Shown in pieces: positions 33,511 through 45,760 of a stretch of 64,000 nucleotides of DNA (position 1 is its first letter; each line of letters starts with the position of its first letter). This DNA comes from Buddleja alternifolia (lineage: Eukaryota; Streptophyta; Magnoliopsida; Lamiales; Scrophulariaceae). Both the position numbers and the translations under genes were made by a program. The stretch is from NCBI GenBank assembly GCA_019426215.1, contig CM033402.1, forward strand, positions 930,001 to 994,000. The letters are read 5' to 3'. A model generated the notes under the pieces. The model made no database searches and was not told the DNA's origin. It saw only the letters and a list, made by a program, of their open reading frames with translations.

Positions 33511-33659
33511 TCAAGTGTGGAAGACTCCCAAAGCCGGGTTTACCAGACCATTGGAAGGGCAAAAATGTACTGCATTGTGCAGGGCTGGGTGGAAGAGGAT
33601 TGATTAGTGCAACCATGGATACTAAAAACATGGCCAACGACATCAAGGCTCTACTTTGA
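33511..33659 (+). pseudogene. YUCCA-like flavin monooxygenase, last-exon fragment
   Basis: The frame ending in TGA at 33657-33659 contains LPKPGLPDHWKGKN followed by HCAGLGGRGLISATMDTKNM and ANDIKALL. This matches the C-terminus of YUCCA indole-3-pyruvate monooxygenases (FP.GWKG..GLY..G...RGL.G...DA..IA.DI), closest in style to the YUC10/YUC11 group. YUCCAs convert indole-3-pyruvate to auxin. The FAD and NADPH motifs are absent, the residues upstream in frame are unrelated, and no other exon was found within the preceding 600 bp. It is therefore most likely a relic or a transposed fragment. Confidence 0.6.
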
Positions 33660-34051
33660 TACCAGAAGGCCTATATAAATGTTGGATGCTAAAAATTATG
33701 TGTCGCCTTTTATCCTATGTTGTGTGATTTGTGCATATATGAGTGCAATAAAGGAGTGACATTTAGGAATTCTCACTCTTAAGCTGTAATATAATCACAA
33801 CTATTCCTGTAAGATGGACCTGAAGTGGATCTCGTTAACTCTTATTCCCGAGTATAAATCAGAAAGAATTGAATTCACTATTCTACATCAACTAATATAA
33901 CAAGACTACAACACATGTTAATACCTAAAAGATCTAGAAGAATAATTTCTGCCCAAAATAATACAAAAAATTTGTGGTAAAAAAAAAAAAAGTAACATAG
34001 ATTATGAGTGAAATCTAAAAGAAAAGTCGAAAAAATTTGGTATGCGATCAC
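33660..34051. other. Intergenic between YUCCA fragment and DEG2
   Basis: AT-rich; contains the 3' untranslated region of DEG2 on the minus strand. Nothing else recognised. Confidence 0.35.
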
Positions 34052-37000
34052 TTACGCCCAAAGGAGGCCATCATGTCCAAACTCTGAATTTGAGACAGGA
34101 CTATCACCAAACTGATGTTGATCCATAGCTTCGTTTTGTCCTATAGAATCAATATATGGATCCAAAAGATCCAAAGATCTTTCAGATGGAATTGCATAGT
34201 CTTTGAGGATGCTTGTTGATGCAAGTACAGCTGATTCCCTCTCCAAAACTACCAAAAAGTCATCTTCGAATTCAAAGACTAAATATTTGTCCTTGCAAGC
34301 TGATAAAATGCAAAATTTCTGAATGTTAAAGAGTTATTCAGGAAATAAATGAACTTCGAGGACTCATAGTTGCGAGACAATCACAATCATTGGATCAACC
34401 ATGCATGCATGGATGGTTGCGATTGTATCAGAACTTGGAGTCTAAAAACTCCCTGACAATCATGCTAAAATAACGAATGAGATGATCTACAACTTACAAT
34501 CAACCAGATGAGCTAGATGGTGAATATTTCTAATCCAAGTGCCATTCAACTTTAAAACCTATTTTACAAAAAAAAAAAAAAGGAAAAATCCAAGTTCATC
34601 AATAAGCTGCAAAACATGCAGAGGGACATATGAACATATCAAACATAGATATGTTTGACTTGCCTGCTCATTGCTCATATCTTCATATCCAATGTTTTCT
34701 TCATTTGCTAATACCTGTGCATATGATAAAATATTACAAATGCGTTAGCCAAAAAATTCTACGCACAAAAAGAGCAATATGTTCTGTTTTTATAAGGAGC
34801 TGCTGTTTTCACTCCCCCAATAGATTGTGTTGGCTTTAATGATCCTTACTAGCAAAGGAGAGTTAACATTCTCCGGGACCCAATTAACTTATGTATAGAA
34901 GGCGGGCTTCTTGAGGAAAAACTGCTTTCAGAAGGCGCATAAGTACATACCTGTGATAGGATCACAATTTGTTCTCCTTTAAACCTTGGCATAGAGTACC
35001 GTGCTTTTGTCAACAACTTTAACTGGTCATGAGGAGAATGTTTATCAACCAGAGAACTGAAGCAATGAATAATGTCATAAATATCAATGAAAGAATAAAA
35101 GAAGAAAAGAAATTACCCCGATGCTATCTTCACATTCTTCCCTGTTAAAATACACACATATAATCTCTTTAAGGATTTACGTATAACAGAGAAGATAAAG
35201 TAAGCCAAATAAACGGAAAATCTAACATACTGTATCAGAGGTTCTGAAAGAGGTGTAAACACCAAACCAGCAACTATCAAGTATGAAGGCTGACCTCCTT
35301 CAATGTGATATGGAACCTTCAGATGAGTATAAGAAGGAGATCAATAAATATTTAAACTTTTAAATTTCTAAGAGTAAACACTTAATACAATACTTCCAGT
35401 TACCAAATGCACTCGTGGATTCAACACAACTTCAACTTTCATAAATTGTCCTCCCCTAATAATGCCAAGTTCTGCTACATCCCCGGTAAATCTGGCATTG
35501 AACATCAGTATTAGAAACATAAGTATCTCACTAGAAAATCAAATACTACCAGGCCCTAAATTCAGACATGGGGAGGCATGATTTTTTTTAAATGTGAAAA
35601 GCAGCTCAGCCGATAAAAAAATTGCAAGTTAATTAGGAAAGTAACCAATAAAATACAGTGAAGAGTCCTCTATTCAGATGGACTCCACGAGTTCAATATG
35701 AAATCCAATTTCTTGGTCAAAATAAATTTACTTTTTACTGATAAGATAGCGAAATGCAATGCGCTCAGTTGATCGGAAAGGGACTGTCCCTTCACATCCA
35801 ACACGAACATCGTCAAAGCTTACAATGACATCCCCCTGAAAGACAATTAAGGAACAAAATGTTATTTGATTTACAGCAAACCATCTTTCTCACAGTTCTG
35901 TACTGAAAAATGTCGCAGTTGCCAAGGAATGTGTGATCTTAGCAATTTTAAAAACATCAAATCATGCAAAATCAGTACCGCTATTGAATAAGATGATAAA
36001 CACAATGAAACCAGTTAGCTAGCTTACTAAGCATGGCCAAGATTTCCACGAATTTATTGATTTAACTGCTGTTCAAATTCCACACAAATTCACAGAACGG
36101 AAAGCTATAAAAAATCTCGAAATTAAAAAAATATTTTGTCTTTCAATAAAAAAATCAGAGTTTAGGAAACGGGGTCAATTTAGTCCAATGGAACTTCACA
36201 TAAATTATGCACATAAGAATCACAAAGGGTACATAATCCAGCGATTGACACAGAAAAAATAGCATCTTTTGCAAATATAGGATCCACTTTTTTTGCAGAT
36301 AGCGATGCTCCCATTAATCGCAACTCCGAATCTTTTTAACATTTTCTTCCAAGCCTAATATACAATTGAGATAAATGGACTATAACTGTATTGTACGGGC
36401 TTTATAAAGAACTCTATAAAACCTATGTAGGTAAATACCTCATTCAACACTTTACTGGCATGGGAAGTTGGCTCGACTTTCCTCACCAGTGCACCCTGCA
36501 GAGAGAATTAATTTGGGGACCAGATGAGGTCATATTTAAGTGCTCAGAAAGAAAGAAGCCCTGGATCATTCTAGTGCACTGAGAAAAAAGAGAGACCTCA
36601 TTGGATGGCACATTTAAGCATGCTCGCAGAGCTGGATTCTCCAATTTCTGCAACAGCACTCCAAGACAGGGGAAACCTGAAAATTTATGCAAAGATGTTG
36701 TTAACATTTTCCATTAGTAGCAGTAAACATTATATTCACGTTTACCAAATGCTCACCATAGCAAAGAAAAAAATATCATGTTAATAGATGATAAAACTAA
36801 ACATATCTAAACAATTAAATAAATAAAATAAAATGAGATTACAACTGAGCGCATACTGTAGCTGTGGTGCGTGATATTTGCATCATGCTCAGGGAAGATT
36901 GTAGTGGGGAGGAAATTAACCCACATAAGTCTGAAAGGCCGACAAAAAATTATGATAACTTGAATATCTTCAATTATGCCACATGTGGTTGGAGTAAGAT

Positions 37001-40000
37001 TAGTGAGAAGAGCAACTCCTAACTAATTTTCGTGTGTACATGAGTTCATGGCTTGGTCGATTAGGTGAACCTATTGTCCACAACAGAAACTAATATTATG
37101 AACTGTAGAAAGTAAGAAAGAGATAACATTTAGAAAATGTGAGAAAAATTGATTTTTGCGCATGGGGGGCAGAGTGATCATTGAGGAAGTTCTCAAATTT
37201 GTTCTCCATTCATCTTCCTTGGTTCCTTCTGATTACCTTGTGTGAGTTAAATCCCTCAAAATTTGAATGTTATACCAAGTGAATTTTAAACTCTTTCTCG
37301 TTGTTCATAGCAAAGATTAATTGTTTCAAACTGATATGTGAGCTTGCGATCCGTAAATGCTAAATGAATGCAACATTAATTATTCAAATAAGTCCATACA
37401 CAATTACTGGCTATGCAATATCAGAAATAATTTTGGATATGCCATTGTCAAGAATGCAATAATTATTTTAGGTGGAAGAAGCCTTACCAGTGTATTTCCC
37501 ATTTCTTTCATAGTCTTCAAGAAAATGACCCACTACTGTTGTTGGAATTACATAGCCGATATTCTCAGCCTCATCGGATCTGTAAACCTAAAGGAAAGGG
37601 CCGCTGAGAATATGATACTTGTAAGGAAACTGCTGATAGTCAGGAAAAACATCTTCTCTTTGACGCTAGGACCAGGGAAAAGTTAGGAAAAAAATAAAAG
37701 AATTTAAGAAGGCATGGTAACTTCACGAAAAGAAGGATAAAAGACTCTGCCCATAGCAAAATGGATATATAAAACGAGCTAACATCTAAATCTAATATAT
37801 TTTCACATTCAAATTCAATTAGAAGAGCCTACCTGAAATGCCACTCCAATGCACTCTCCTTGGTCATTGAATGCAGGGCCACCACTATTACCTAAAATAT
37901 GATTAGCATAAGCAATGGAACAGTACCGCGTAGGAATAAATTACAACTCTAGAGAAACACATTCATTCTATCAGCAATAAAAACCCAAGAACTGAGTGAG
38001 CTTTGTAGAAGCAAGTTGATATATATGGCACATCAGACCAACAACAAAAAGTTTGAAGTCGAGCACACCAATTCCTAGTTTCGCAACATATACTCACCAG
38101 GATTTATAGCGGCATCAATTTGAATACCAAGTAATTCCGAAGATCCATGAGCATATGATGTAACCTGAAAGTTTATGATAGATATTGAACTTTACCACAT
38201 GTGGAGGAAATTATACAAGCATCAGGACTACCAAACTACAGTTTACTATTGTTCCGCTTTCCTATTTCTTTCAATCCACTTACAGAAACAGAAGATTTCT
38301 TATGCAGCTATTTGAATATGTGCATAGAATAAATGGTTCTGCACTTGGACATCTAAAAGTTAAGAAAGGGTAAAAATTCGATGTGAGCACAAGTCAGTAT
38401 TGGTCTACCAGTCTACCTTGGTGATTCTGTCATAAGAGAAGGAAAATTTTCCATTTCACTGGAGAACACTGATACAAATCTAAGCCCCATAAACTGATAA
38501 TGGTGTGAAAGCATAAGTGAAATAACATGTGATGCGGAGAGTTGGAGAACCTTAGGGCACTAGCTATAAATAATGACTATTGTCTTACATATTCAAGTAA
38601 ACATTTAAAAATTAATCAAACTTAGATGTGTATGTCAGTCTAACAAGAGAAACTAGCTTGTACTAGAAATCAAATACAAAACATTCAAATTTTTTATAAT
38701 ACTTTACACATATCTCCGTGTATTTTACTTCTATTAGCGCCTATAATGCAATAAGTGCCTTGTAAGTGTTGATCATATTCACAGAACAAAAGACAGTTAT
38801 TTTATTTTATGTTTAAGAGGTAAAAGCTTTAATTAAAAGTAGTCTAGAAGTTTTCCCATTTACGGTGAACCAAGGTCTCAAACCTTTAATAGATGGCATG
38901 TCAAATGTTTGGTAAATATCTAATCAGAGATCTTGATACAGTGAACAAACCTCAATTCTTGATACGACCCCCTTAGACACTGACATGGTTTCTCCTCCAA
39001 GTGGATATCCTACAACAGTCACAGAATCCTGCAAAGTTGATGTAAGGCTTTATAGTCTGCAAGTCTAATTGTCTATATCATGTACATGCATTAAATCAAG
39101 CAACAACTAGAGCAAAATCTATGCATTTGCAGTCACGAATTAGAACAAATAAAAGGTCTAGAAATTCTAGCATGAGTTAAATAAACAGACTGGAAACGCA
39201 GACAGAAAACTAACAGACTTGAAAGTGCAGAAATTATTTTATATTTAGAATAGAAAGAAACACAAGCAAACCAGTTTAATCGAAGTGAATCCGTGAACGC
39301 AAAAAATACCTCATGAGCTACTGTGAGCCAGATTTTTGTAATCAAATTAATCAACCATATGACACAGATCCACACACACATAGACACAGACATATATACA
39401 TAGTGTATTTCTTCTCATTTCACAAGTTGGTTTAAGGTTAACCCAATAAAAGGAAGACAAACAGAGCCACGTCTTTGTATGTAAATCATATATTCGTAAA
39501 ATCCGGACTGACTTGATAAAGCAAAATACAAGTATCAGACACAATAAGTTACTTGGACCACAAGAACATATATAACAGATTTATCAGCAGAAATGTTGAC
39601 ATCTTATGCAAGTCTGTTAAATGCTTTCATCATAAATAATCTAACCAGAACATCTGGGCCACATTACAAATCAAGGGGCAAAAATCAAGCGGAAAGCAGA
39701 GATAGATTACTTGAATGCACCTGCAAATTAGGCAAGCGTCCAAAATGAAGGGGCTCAGCTCCTTCCCAAAATTCTTTGCTTTCAACAGAAAGCAGAGCTA
39801 TGTCACATTCTACACCTCTTGCTAGGACCTGTAAGAATATCACAACTACAGAGTAAACTCCATTACCAAAATCTAGTATGAGTCTCCCTCCGCACACTTG
39901 GGTGCCCCAGCCGAAAATAAGAAAAATTCTAGAGACTAACTCAATTGAAAAATTATCAAAACAATTTGGCATTGACAAAAAGTTCATCGTTATCGCTTAT

Positions 40001-43000
40001 CACCTATTAATTATAAACTCAAATACTACATTCTACGGGAAACATATCCTTGGAAAGAGGTCAAAAAAGCCAAATAGAAGGAAACACTTTGAGTCCATAC
40101 ATCAACTTTAGTATTCACAAAAACAGGATGCTATAGTTGGAAAAGAAGGGTAGTTGCTGAAAGCAATTTAGTGTAAAAGAGTTATATTAGCCTTCATTAA
40201 GGTGAAAATGGTTAAAGATGATGTTAATCGTAAGAAATAGAAGATGAGATTGGGCATGCCATTCAAGGTATTGAATAAAACTTTAGAAGTCATGTAGTAG
40301 GGACATAATGGCAGTGTTTAATGCAATCTTAAAGACAGCTACCTTGGCGACATATTTTGTATCATCTCCTCTTCTCTTCACTTTGACCTGAAATCATGAA
40401 ATTCACAGCTCAAATTACTGAAGCATACCTATGGGCACATGCAGACATGAAATGGAAGATGGATTATAGGTGCATTATACGGAGTAATATGTTACTACAA
40501 CTTCAATAAATTAGCCACAAAATACCAATCAAAGTATATTAGAGGTACCAAATCGACCACAGAAAAATATGCATTTTGGCACAGAAATACTAAACTAGCA
40601 TACATAGCAACTGATTTGTTGCATCCCCTGTATTATACATCAAGCGAAGACTCATATCAATCGGAAGCATCTTCAATTAAATTATGCAATAAAAATTATT
40701 AAAAAAAAATTGCATTAAATAGCCCACTTGGAGTTAAGATTCACTATCAGAACTGACATGTCTCAATACCAAAATTCTTTACTAGGACCATGTTGCAGAA
40801 ATGAGCCATTTGCCCCTACTTAATATCAAGCTTCTTATACTATATAACATGTACATAAGCAAGCAGACTCTGGCACGCAACATTCAGAAATTACCTGTGT
40901 ATCATGTTCGACACAGTGTGCATTAGTCAAAAGCTTTCCCTCCCCTATCATAAAAGCGCTGCATAGGGGGAAAAGAAAAGAATCATCAGGCTGAATTAAA
41001 AGGAGGGGGGGGGGGGGGGAAAACATCTCTAAAATGATATTTGATTTAGTTTTAAGAATATTCTAATTCTCTGGAGAAAAAAGAAACATGCAGAAAAAGG
41101 ATAATCAGACATGCCTTCCGGTACTTGTATACTGTCTTTGTTTTTGCCAAGGTAAGGAATAGTCTGGTGCAGTGTGAGTACAGTAAACCTAAAACAAAGT
41201 GGAAAAAAAAAATAGCAGTAGTTCACAACACAACACATCGAAGATGTCTCAGAAAATTTATCACAAAGTTTGACCGTGGGGTTAGTGGAAACATCTTTAT
41301 TGTTGGTCAAGATATTGGTAAGAAGGAACGTTGATGGAAATAATTATAAAAATTGACTTTAACATGTATTTCAGATAAAGAATTCCACGAGGATGCTTTA
41401 TAGGAAATACTGAGTAACTACTTAAAACTAGTAGACATTTCATATGCCCTTCAAACATCAAAATACATGGACAATAGCAAGTGAAATACAACTGATTCCG
41501 CACTTCTAGAGTTGACCCATCACTTTATCATGTTTATGCAAGGAATGGAATTTAACGACTGATTAAGTGACTCTTTTACGTGATGATGGTTGAGAAAAGA
41601 ATTGAGAGGAAGTACTGTAAGATATTGGTAAACATTGGTACTCTCCAGATGCTAAAATCCTAGACAGAAGATAAAATTGGATAGTTCTTAAATTACCAGA
41701 AGCTCATGTATTGAGATATACCATCGCAAGGCATTGAAACAGTTATATGATAAATACATATAAAGAGTGATTAGCCAAAAGCTGTAAGGCAAAGTGTAAA
41801 AATTGTTGGAGGCAAAAAGAAGGATGAAGAAAATTTATATTATCTTTCTCGTATATGAAAACAAGTGAGAAAAAAATAAATAGCAGCTCTACGAGAAGAG
41901 AGAAGAACATAAGAGCCCACTCTAATATAACTAGAATAAAAGAATAGACATATATACCTTGACAACAGCATTAAGGAAAGCAGCATCTAGAAGATTACCT
42001 GCCTCTACCTGAAAAAAAAAAAGTACTTAAGCTTAAGGAACTGAGCCAATGAACATCAGGCAATAATGCCCCAATGCTTGTGATAGGTATAACAGAAAAA
42101 ATTTAAGCATGTATCTAGCCAAAAAAATGAGCATGAAGTCATAGTCATGTTATTTAGCATTCTAATTAGAAGCGAAACTCGGCATAAACAAAGTGGCATA
42201 GAAGATTAAAAGCAGCGAACATAATCATGACACTCCAAGTTTGACAGAAGGTTCAATGTTGTTACTACCACACAAAAATATAACAGAATATACGACTCGC
42301 CATATAACTCATCAGTTTTTTGCGTATAGCTGAAAGAAAATATCCCTAGCTTCCTTGAAAAGACGTGGTGTTGATTATGCTGCGAGACCAGAGGCCAATG
42401 TTGTCTTCCCGTATATCTTTTATACCATCACTGTACCACTGTTTGGAGGCAAATCATAGAAAAACATTGCACGGGTAATATATTCTCCGATTCATTGAAC
42501 ATACTGGTTACATCCTATAAATAACTGCTGATTTCAGGCTCCTTTTGACACTGCAACTTTATCTTAATCAATAGAAAACCAATGCATAAAAAGCTGCACA
42601 TGCAATGTAAGTGCTATACAGTTCATTGGGGATTTGGGAGGTTCGGGTTCCAGACCTGTTTACCTGCTGTCCCTTTGAGTCAACTAGACCACCTTTATTC
42701 CCTTTCTTCTGGACGCCAAATGACTTAAATGCTGTTGACTCGGGTCTTCCTGTTTTATTTCCCCTACTTCTACTGTCTGCATTTGAAAATGGACTTTCGT
42801 CTCTTGATCTTGGCGGTAACTTCTGTATAATAGATTCATTCTGAATTCACAAACAAGATATAAAGGTCTTCAAAGACATACACTAATCTTTTTTCTTTGA
42901 GTAGATCAAACTATAACTAGCCTCTTTCAAAGAATTTATCTAACAACATATATAAGCACCTCAAATACTTACACTAGGAATGTCATCTATCACAACCGAG

Positions 43001-43655
43001 ATACAAGAAGAGCTTCATATACTTCTTGTACTAGTTAATTAGCTTTACACTAGTATCTACGTCAATGTCTACGGTCTATCTAAGAAATAGACATTCATTA
43101 CTTCCCTACCCTACACTCTTTCCTTTCATGAGCGCAATACCATTTTACAATTGTTTGGACTAATCTTTTTTCTTTGAGTAGATTATACTAGGACTAGCCT
43201 CTTTCAAATAATTTATCCAACAACATATATAAGCACCTCAAATACTTATACTAGGAATGTAAGCAGAGCTTCACATACTTCTTGCACTTGTTAGTTAGCA
43301 TTATACTTGTATCCGCGTATATCTACGAAACAAACATTCATTTCCTCCCTAATTTTTCCTTTCCATGAGTGCAATATCATATCACAATTATTTGCATCCA
43401 ATAATCAACACTTTCCATTCAATATAATACAAATTGAACCAATTGAATACGAAATATGAAGATTAGTGTTACCTCGATGGCATATTCACGCGCGAATCTC
43501 TTTCTATTCAAATCCTCGCCGGATTTTGAAGCGCTAAACAAATAAGGTCTACGCGATGTACAGAAACGGCGGCGGGAGGATAAAGAGTAGCTGGAGATGG
43601 ATCCACCGGTGGAAGAGACGGCGGAGAAGCAGCAGTTTGCGGCGGCGATCGCCAT
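34052..43655 (-). CDS. DEG2: Protease Do-like 2, chloroplastic (DEG2/DEGP2), 21 coding exons, 625 aa
   Basis: Exons (minus): 43655-43473, 42840-42664, 42008-41958, 41188-41115, 40958-40895, 40387-40343, 39828-39721, 39028-38951, 38164-38098, 37891-37833, 37587-37488, 36676-36597, 36495-36439, 35835-35732, 35491-35404, 35316-35231, 35141-35117, 35022-34951, 34714-34664, 34558-34498, 34299-34052. Phases sum to 625 residues (Arabidopsis DEG2 about 607). DEG2 is an ATP-independent serine protease on the stromal side of thylakoids. The N-terminus ([14 protein letters not shown]..., Ser/Arg-rich) is a transit peptide. The catalytic triad is His176 (TNAHC), Asp207 (ECDIALL) and Ser285 (GNSGGPAF); PDZ-type regions follow, and the end [15 protein letters not shown] is diagnostic. 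Two donors are GC: after exon 4 (AAG|GCATGT) and exon 19 (CAG|GCAAGT). The other introns are GT-AG. Confidence 0.96.
41005..41019. repeat. Poly-G tract (15 G) in DEG2 intron 4
   Basis: An uninterrupted run of 15 G on the plus strand (C on the transcribed-sense strand), just upstream of exon 5 in transcription order. Long G/C homopolymers are unusual in this AT-rich DNA. Confidence 0.9.
42882..43394. repeat. Tandem duplication in DEG2 intron 1
   Basis: Copy 1 (42882-43158) and copy 2 (43159-43394) both contain ACTAATCTTTTTTCTTTGAG, AACAACATATATAAGCACCT and CAATATCATA/CAATACCATT ends. Copy 2 is about 40 bp shorter. Both lie within intron 1 (42841-43472). Confidence 0.8.
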
Positions 43656-44014
43656 TTGAAGAATCGGCAATGAAGAGCTGAGTTCACTCGGAGTGAGACT
43701 GTGAGAGTAACAGCTTTTGATACATTTCCTTATCCTTTTTTGGTTATGTTTAAAAAAGTTATATCTAATTTGATAAATCCACCCCTGTTTTGGCGCCTAA
43801 TATTACCGTGTGAGAGTTGTTGAAAAGGTGAAATTTATTTCAGTACTCTGAATTTTTTGACATAAATGTCAATTTGAGACATAAAATTTGATAACTATTT
43901 TAATAGATACGAAAGTTTTGCAATCAACGAAAAATTGATATACATGCATATACATAATATATATTGATATATTAATATTGTATACTTATTGCATAATGAC
44001 CCTCGAACCTTAAT
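43656..44014. promoter_or_regulatory. Upstream region of DEG2
   Basis: Contains the 5' leader and presumably the promoter of DEG2 (minus strand). AT-rich beyond 43740. No distinct element assignable. Confidence 0.3.
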
Positions 44015-44430
44015 GCATTTTAGTCCCTCGTTAAATTGTACGGAGGTTCTTAAACTATGTCATATTTGCATTACGCTACAAGATTCACGTGTTTTTAAGT
44101 GATCAGGACCGGGTTAACCACTGACACGACCCTAGATCCTGACCGTTCATAGGCACCATGTGGCATCATTTGTACGACTCACCTGTCCCACTTAAATTGG
44201 TACAACATGAATTTCTATAAATATCCCACCCATCTCAACCCACATTTAGGGTTACAATCTCTATTCATAATTCTCTTGGCTAACATCGTATCTACTAATA
44301 TCTTGACTATCGACTCGAAGTATATTCCTTATATACAAATTAGGGCTACTTAGCCTCACAGACCCTACGTCTCTACACAACGACCCTACATACAACTCTA
44401 CGCATACGACCCTACAAGTACGATCCAAAC
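44015..44430 (+). mobile_element. Probable decayed Ty3/Gypsy LTR
   Basis: A TATA-like TTTCTATAAATATCCCACCC is followed by TTCTCTTGGCTAACATCG, GACTATCGACTCGAAG and TATTCCTTATATACAA. The order resembles the R/U5 part of plant Gypsy LTRs (a TAAC..GAGCATCGGAG..TATTCCTTGCAGG-like block). There is no internal coding region. Boundaries and class are tentative. Confidence 0.3.
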
Positions 44431-45760
44431 CGATACAATCCAATAAATAGAATTTAAACATTTGAACTACATTAGACTGGATCATCTAAGAAGGTACTTA
44501 GGCAGCTTGGTCTAATATTGAAGTGCAATCTCAATATCTTATCACCATCTTCATATATCATACGAGGAATCCTGAGTCAAATTGATCTTCAAAATCGACC
44601 TAAATCATGTATATATATATACACAAGACACACTATATATATATGTATATATATACACACACAACACATACTCTAGTTTAATTTCAAGTATCCTCTTAAT
44701 GTTCCACAATATATTCGTTTGTCTAAGTAAATTATCAGTTTTATAATATGCTATTAAACCGAGTGACAGTAAATAAACCATATAAATTATATATGTAAAT
44801 ATCGTGGTTGAATAATAAAATCAAAATACACTCGGAGGACGAAACTTTTGAAAATAAAAGCTTATGAGATGTGAATTTAATTTTCCGTAACTTAGGTTTA
44901 AGAAAATAAGTACAGATAATAATTTGTCTATTATATACTTTCTATTACTACTCAATTTTTATGTTCATATTGTTGTATTTATATAATTATTGAATAATGT
45001 GAATATATCTTGAAATAAAGAGTTAAAAGGATATATACTTGTAGCAGAAAACATTCTCGACGTAGAATTAGATGGGTTTCATCCAACATGTACCAAACTT
45101 GGCAAGACTCATGTATCACTCATAACTTTTGTAATACTTTATGTATTACTTTTACATCACTTTTTAAATTTTTATTGCATTCTAGTCAAATTTTTTAGTT
45201 ATGATAAGAAATTAGTGAAACAAATAAGGTCATATTAATTTTATTAATATCTATCATACCGACGGGCAAGTGCAACTGCAGATAATAATTGAAAAGGTGA
45301 AGATTGGCCGATGAGATATATCATATAGTAAATAGTAATTTTGCCCTTAAGACGCACAACGTCGCACACCCCAAGGTACGAGAATGGAGCTGGAAGGAAA
45401 ATAAAGTGGAAATTGTCAATCTTACCCTCTTAAACTCGGTAACTTGTTTTTGCCAACGAGAAACATAAGTTGAATTCATTTGAGGGTGCAATCTTCTAAA
45501 TTTTAAAATTGAAGGGTTCATTGTGCCAAAGAACAAATTTTGAAAATGCAAACTGAAATTTTCCCAAATTATTTTTTTGCAGTATTTTCCTCGCCCTTTA
45601 TTTTATCTCTCAGTTCTTATCCAAACACTGGACAAAGCTTTGCTCAACTGAATTCTGAAATTATCCAAATTGCCTCCCAAAATTTCCCGCCATAAAAACT
45701 TTCGATTTAGAAATCATAATCATCCAAAATTCCGCGAAAAAATTTAAAATTCTGGATAAA
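44431..45760. other. Intergenic AT-rich DNA and 5' flank of the 45761 gene
   Basis: No coding sequence recognised. Contains TATATA-rich microsatellite (about 44608-44655). The promoter of the gene starting at 45761 must lie at the right end. Confidence 0.35.
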
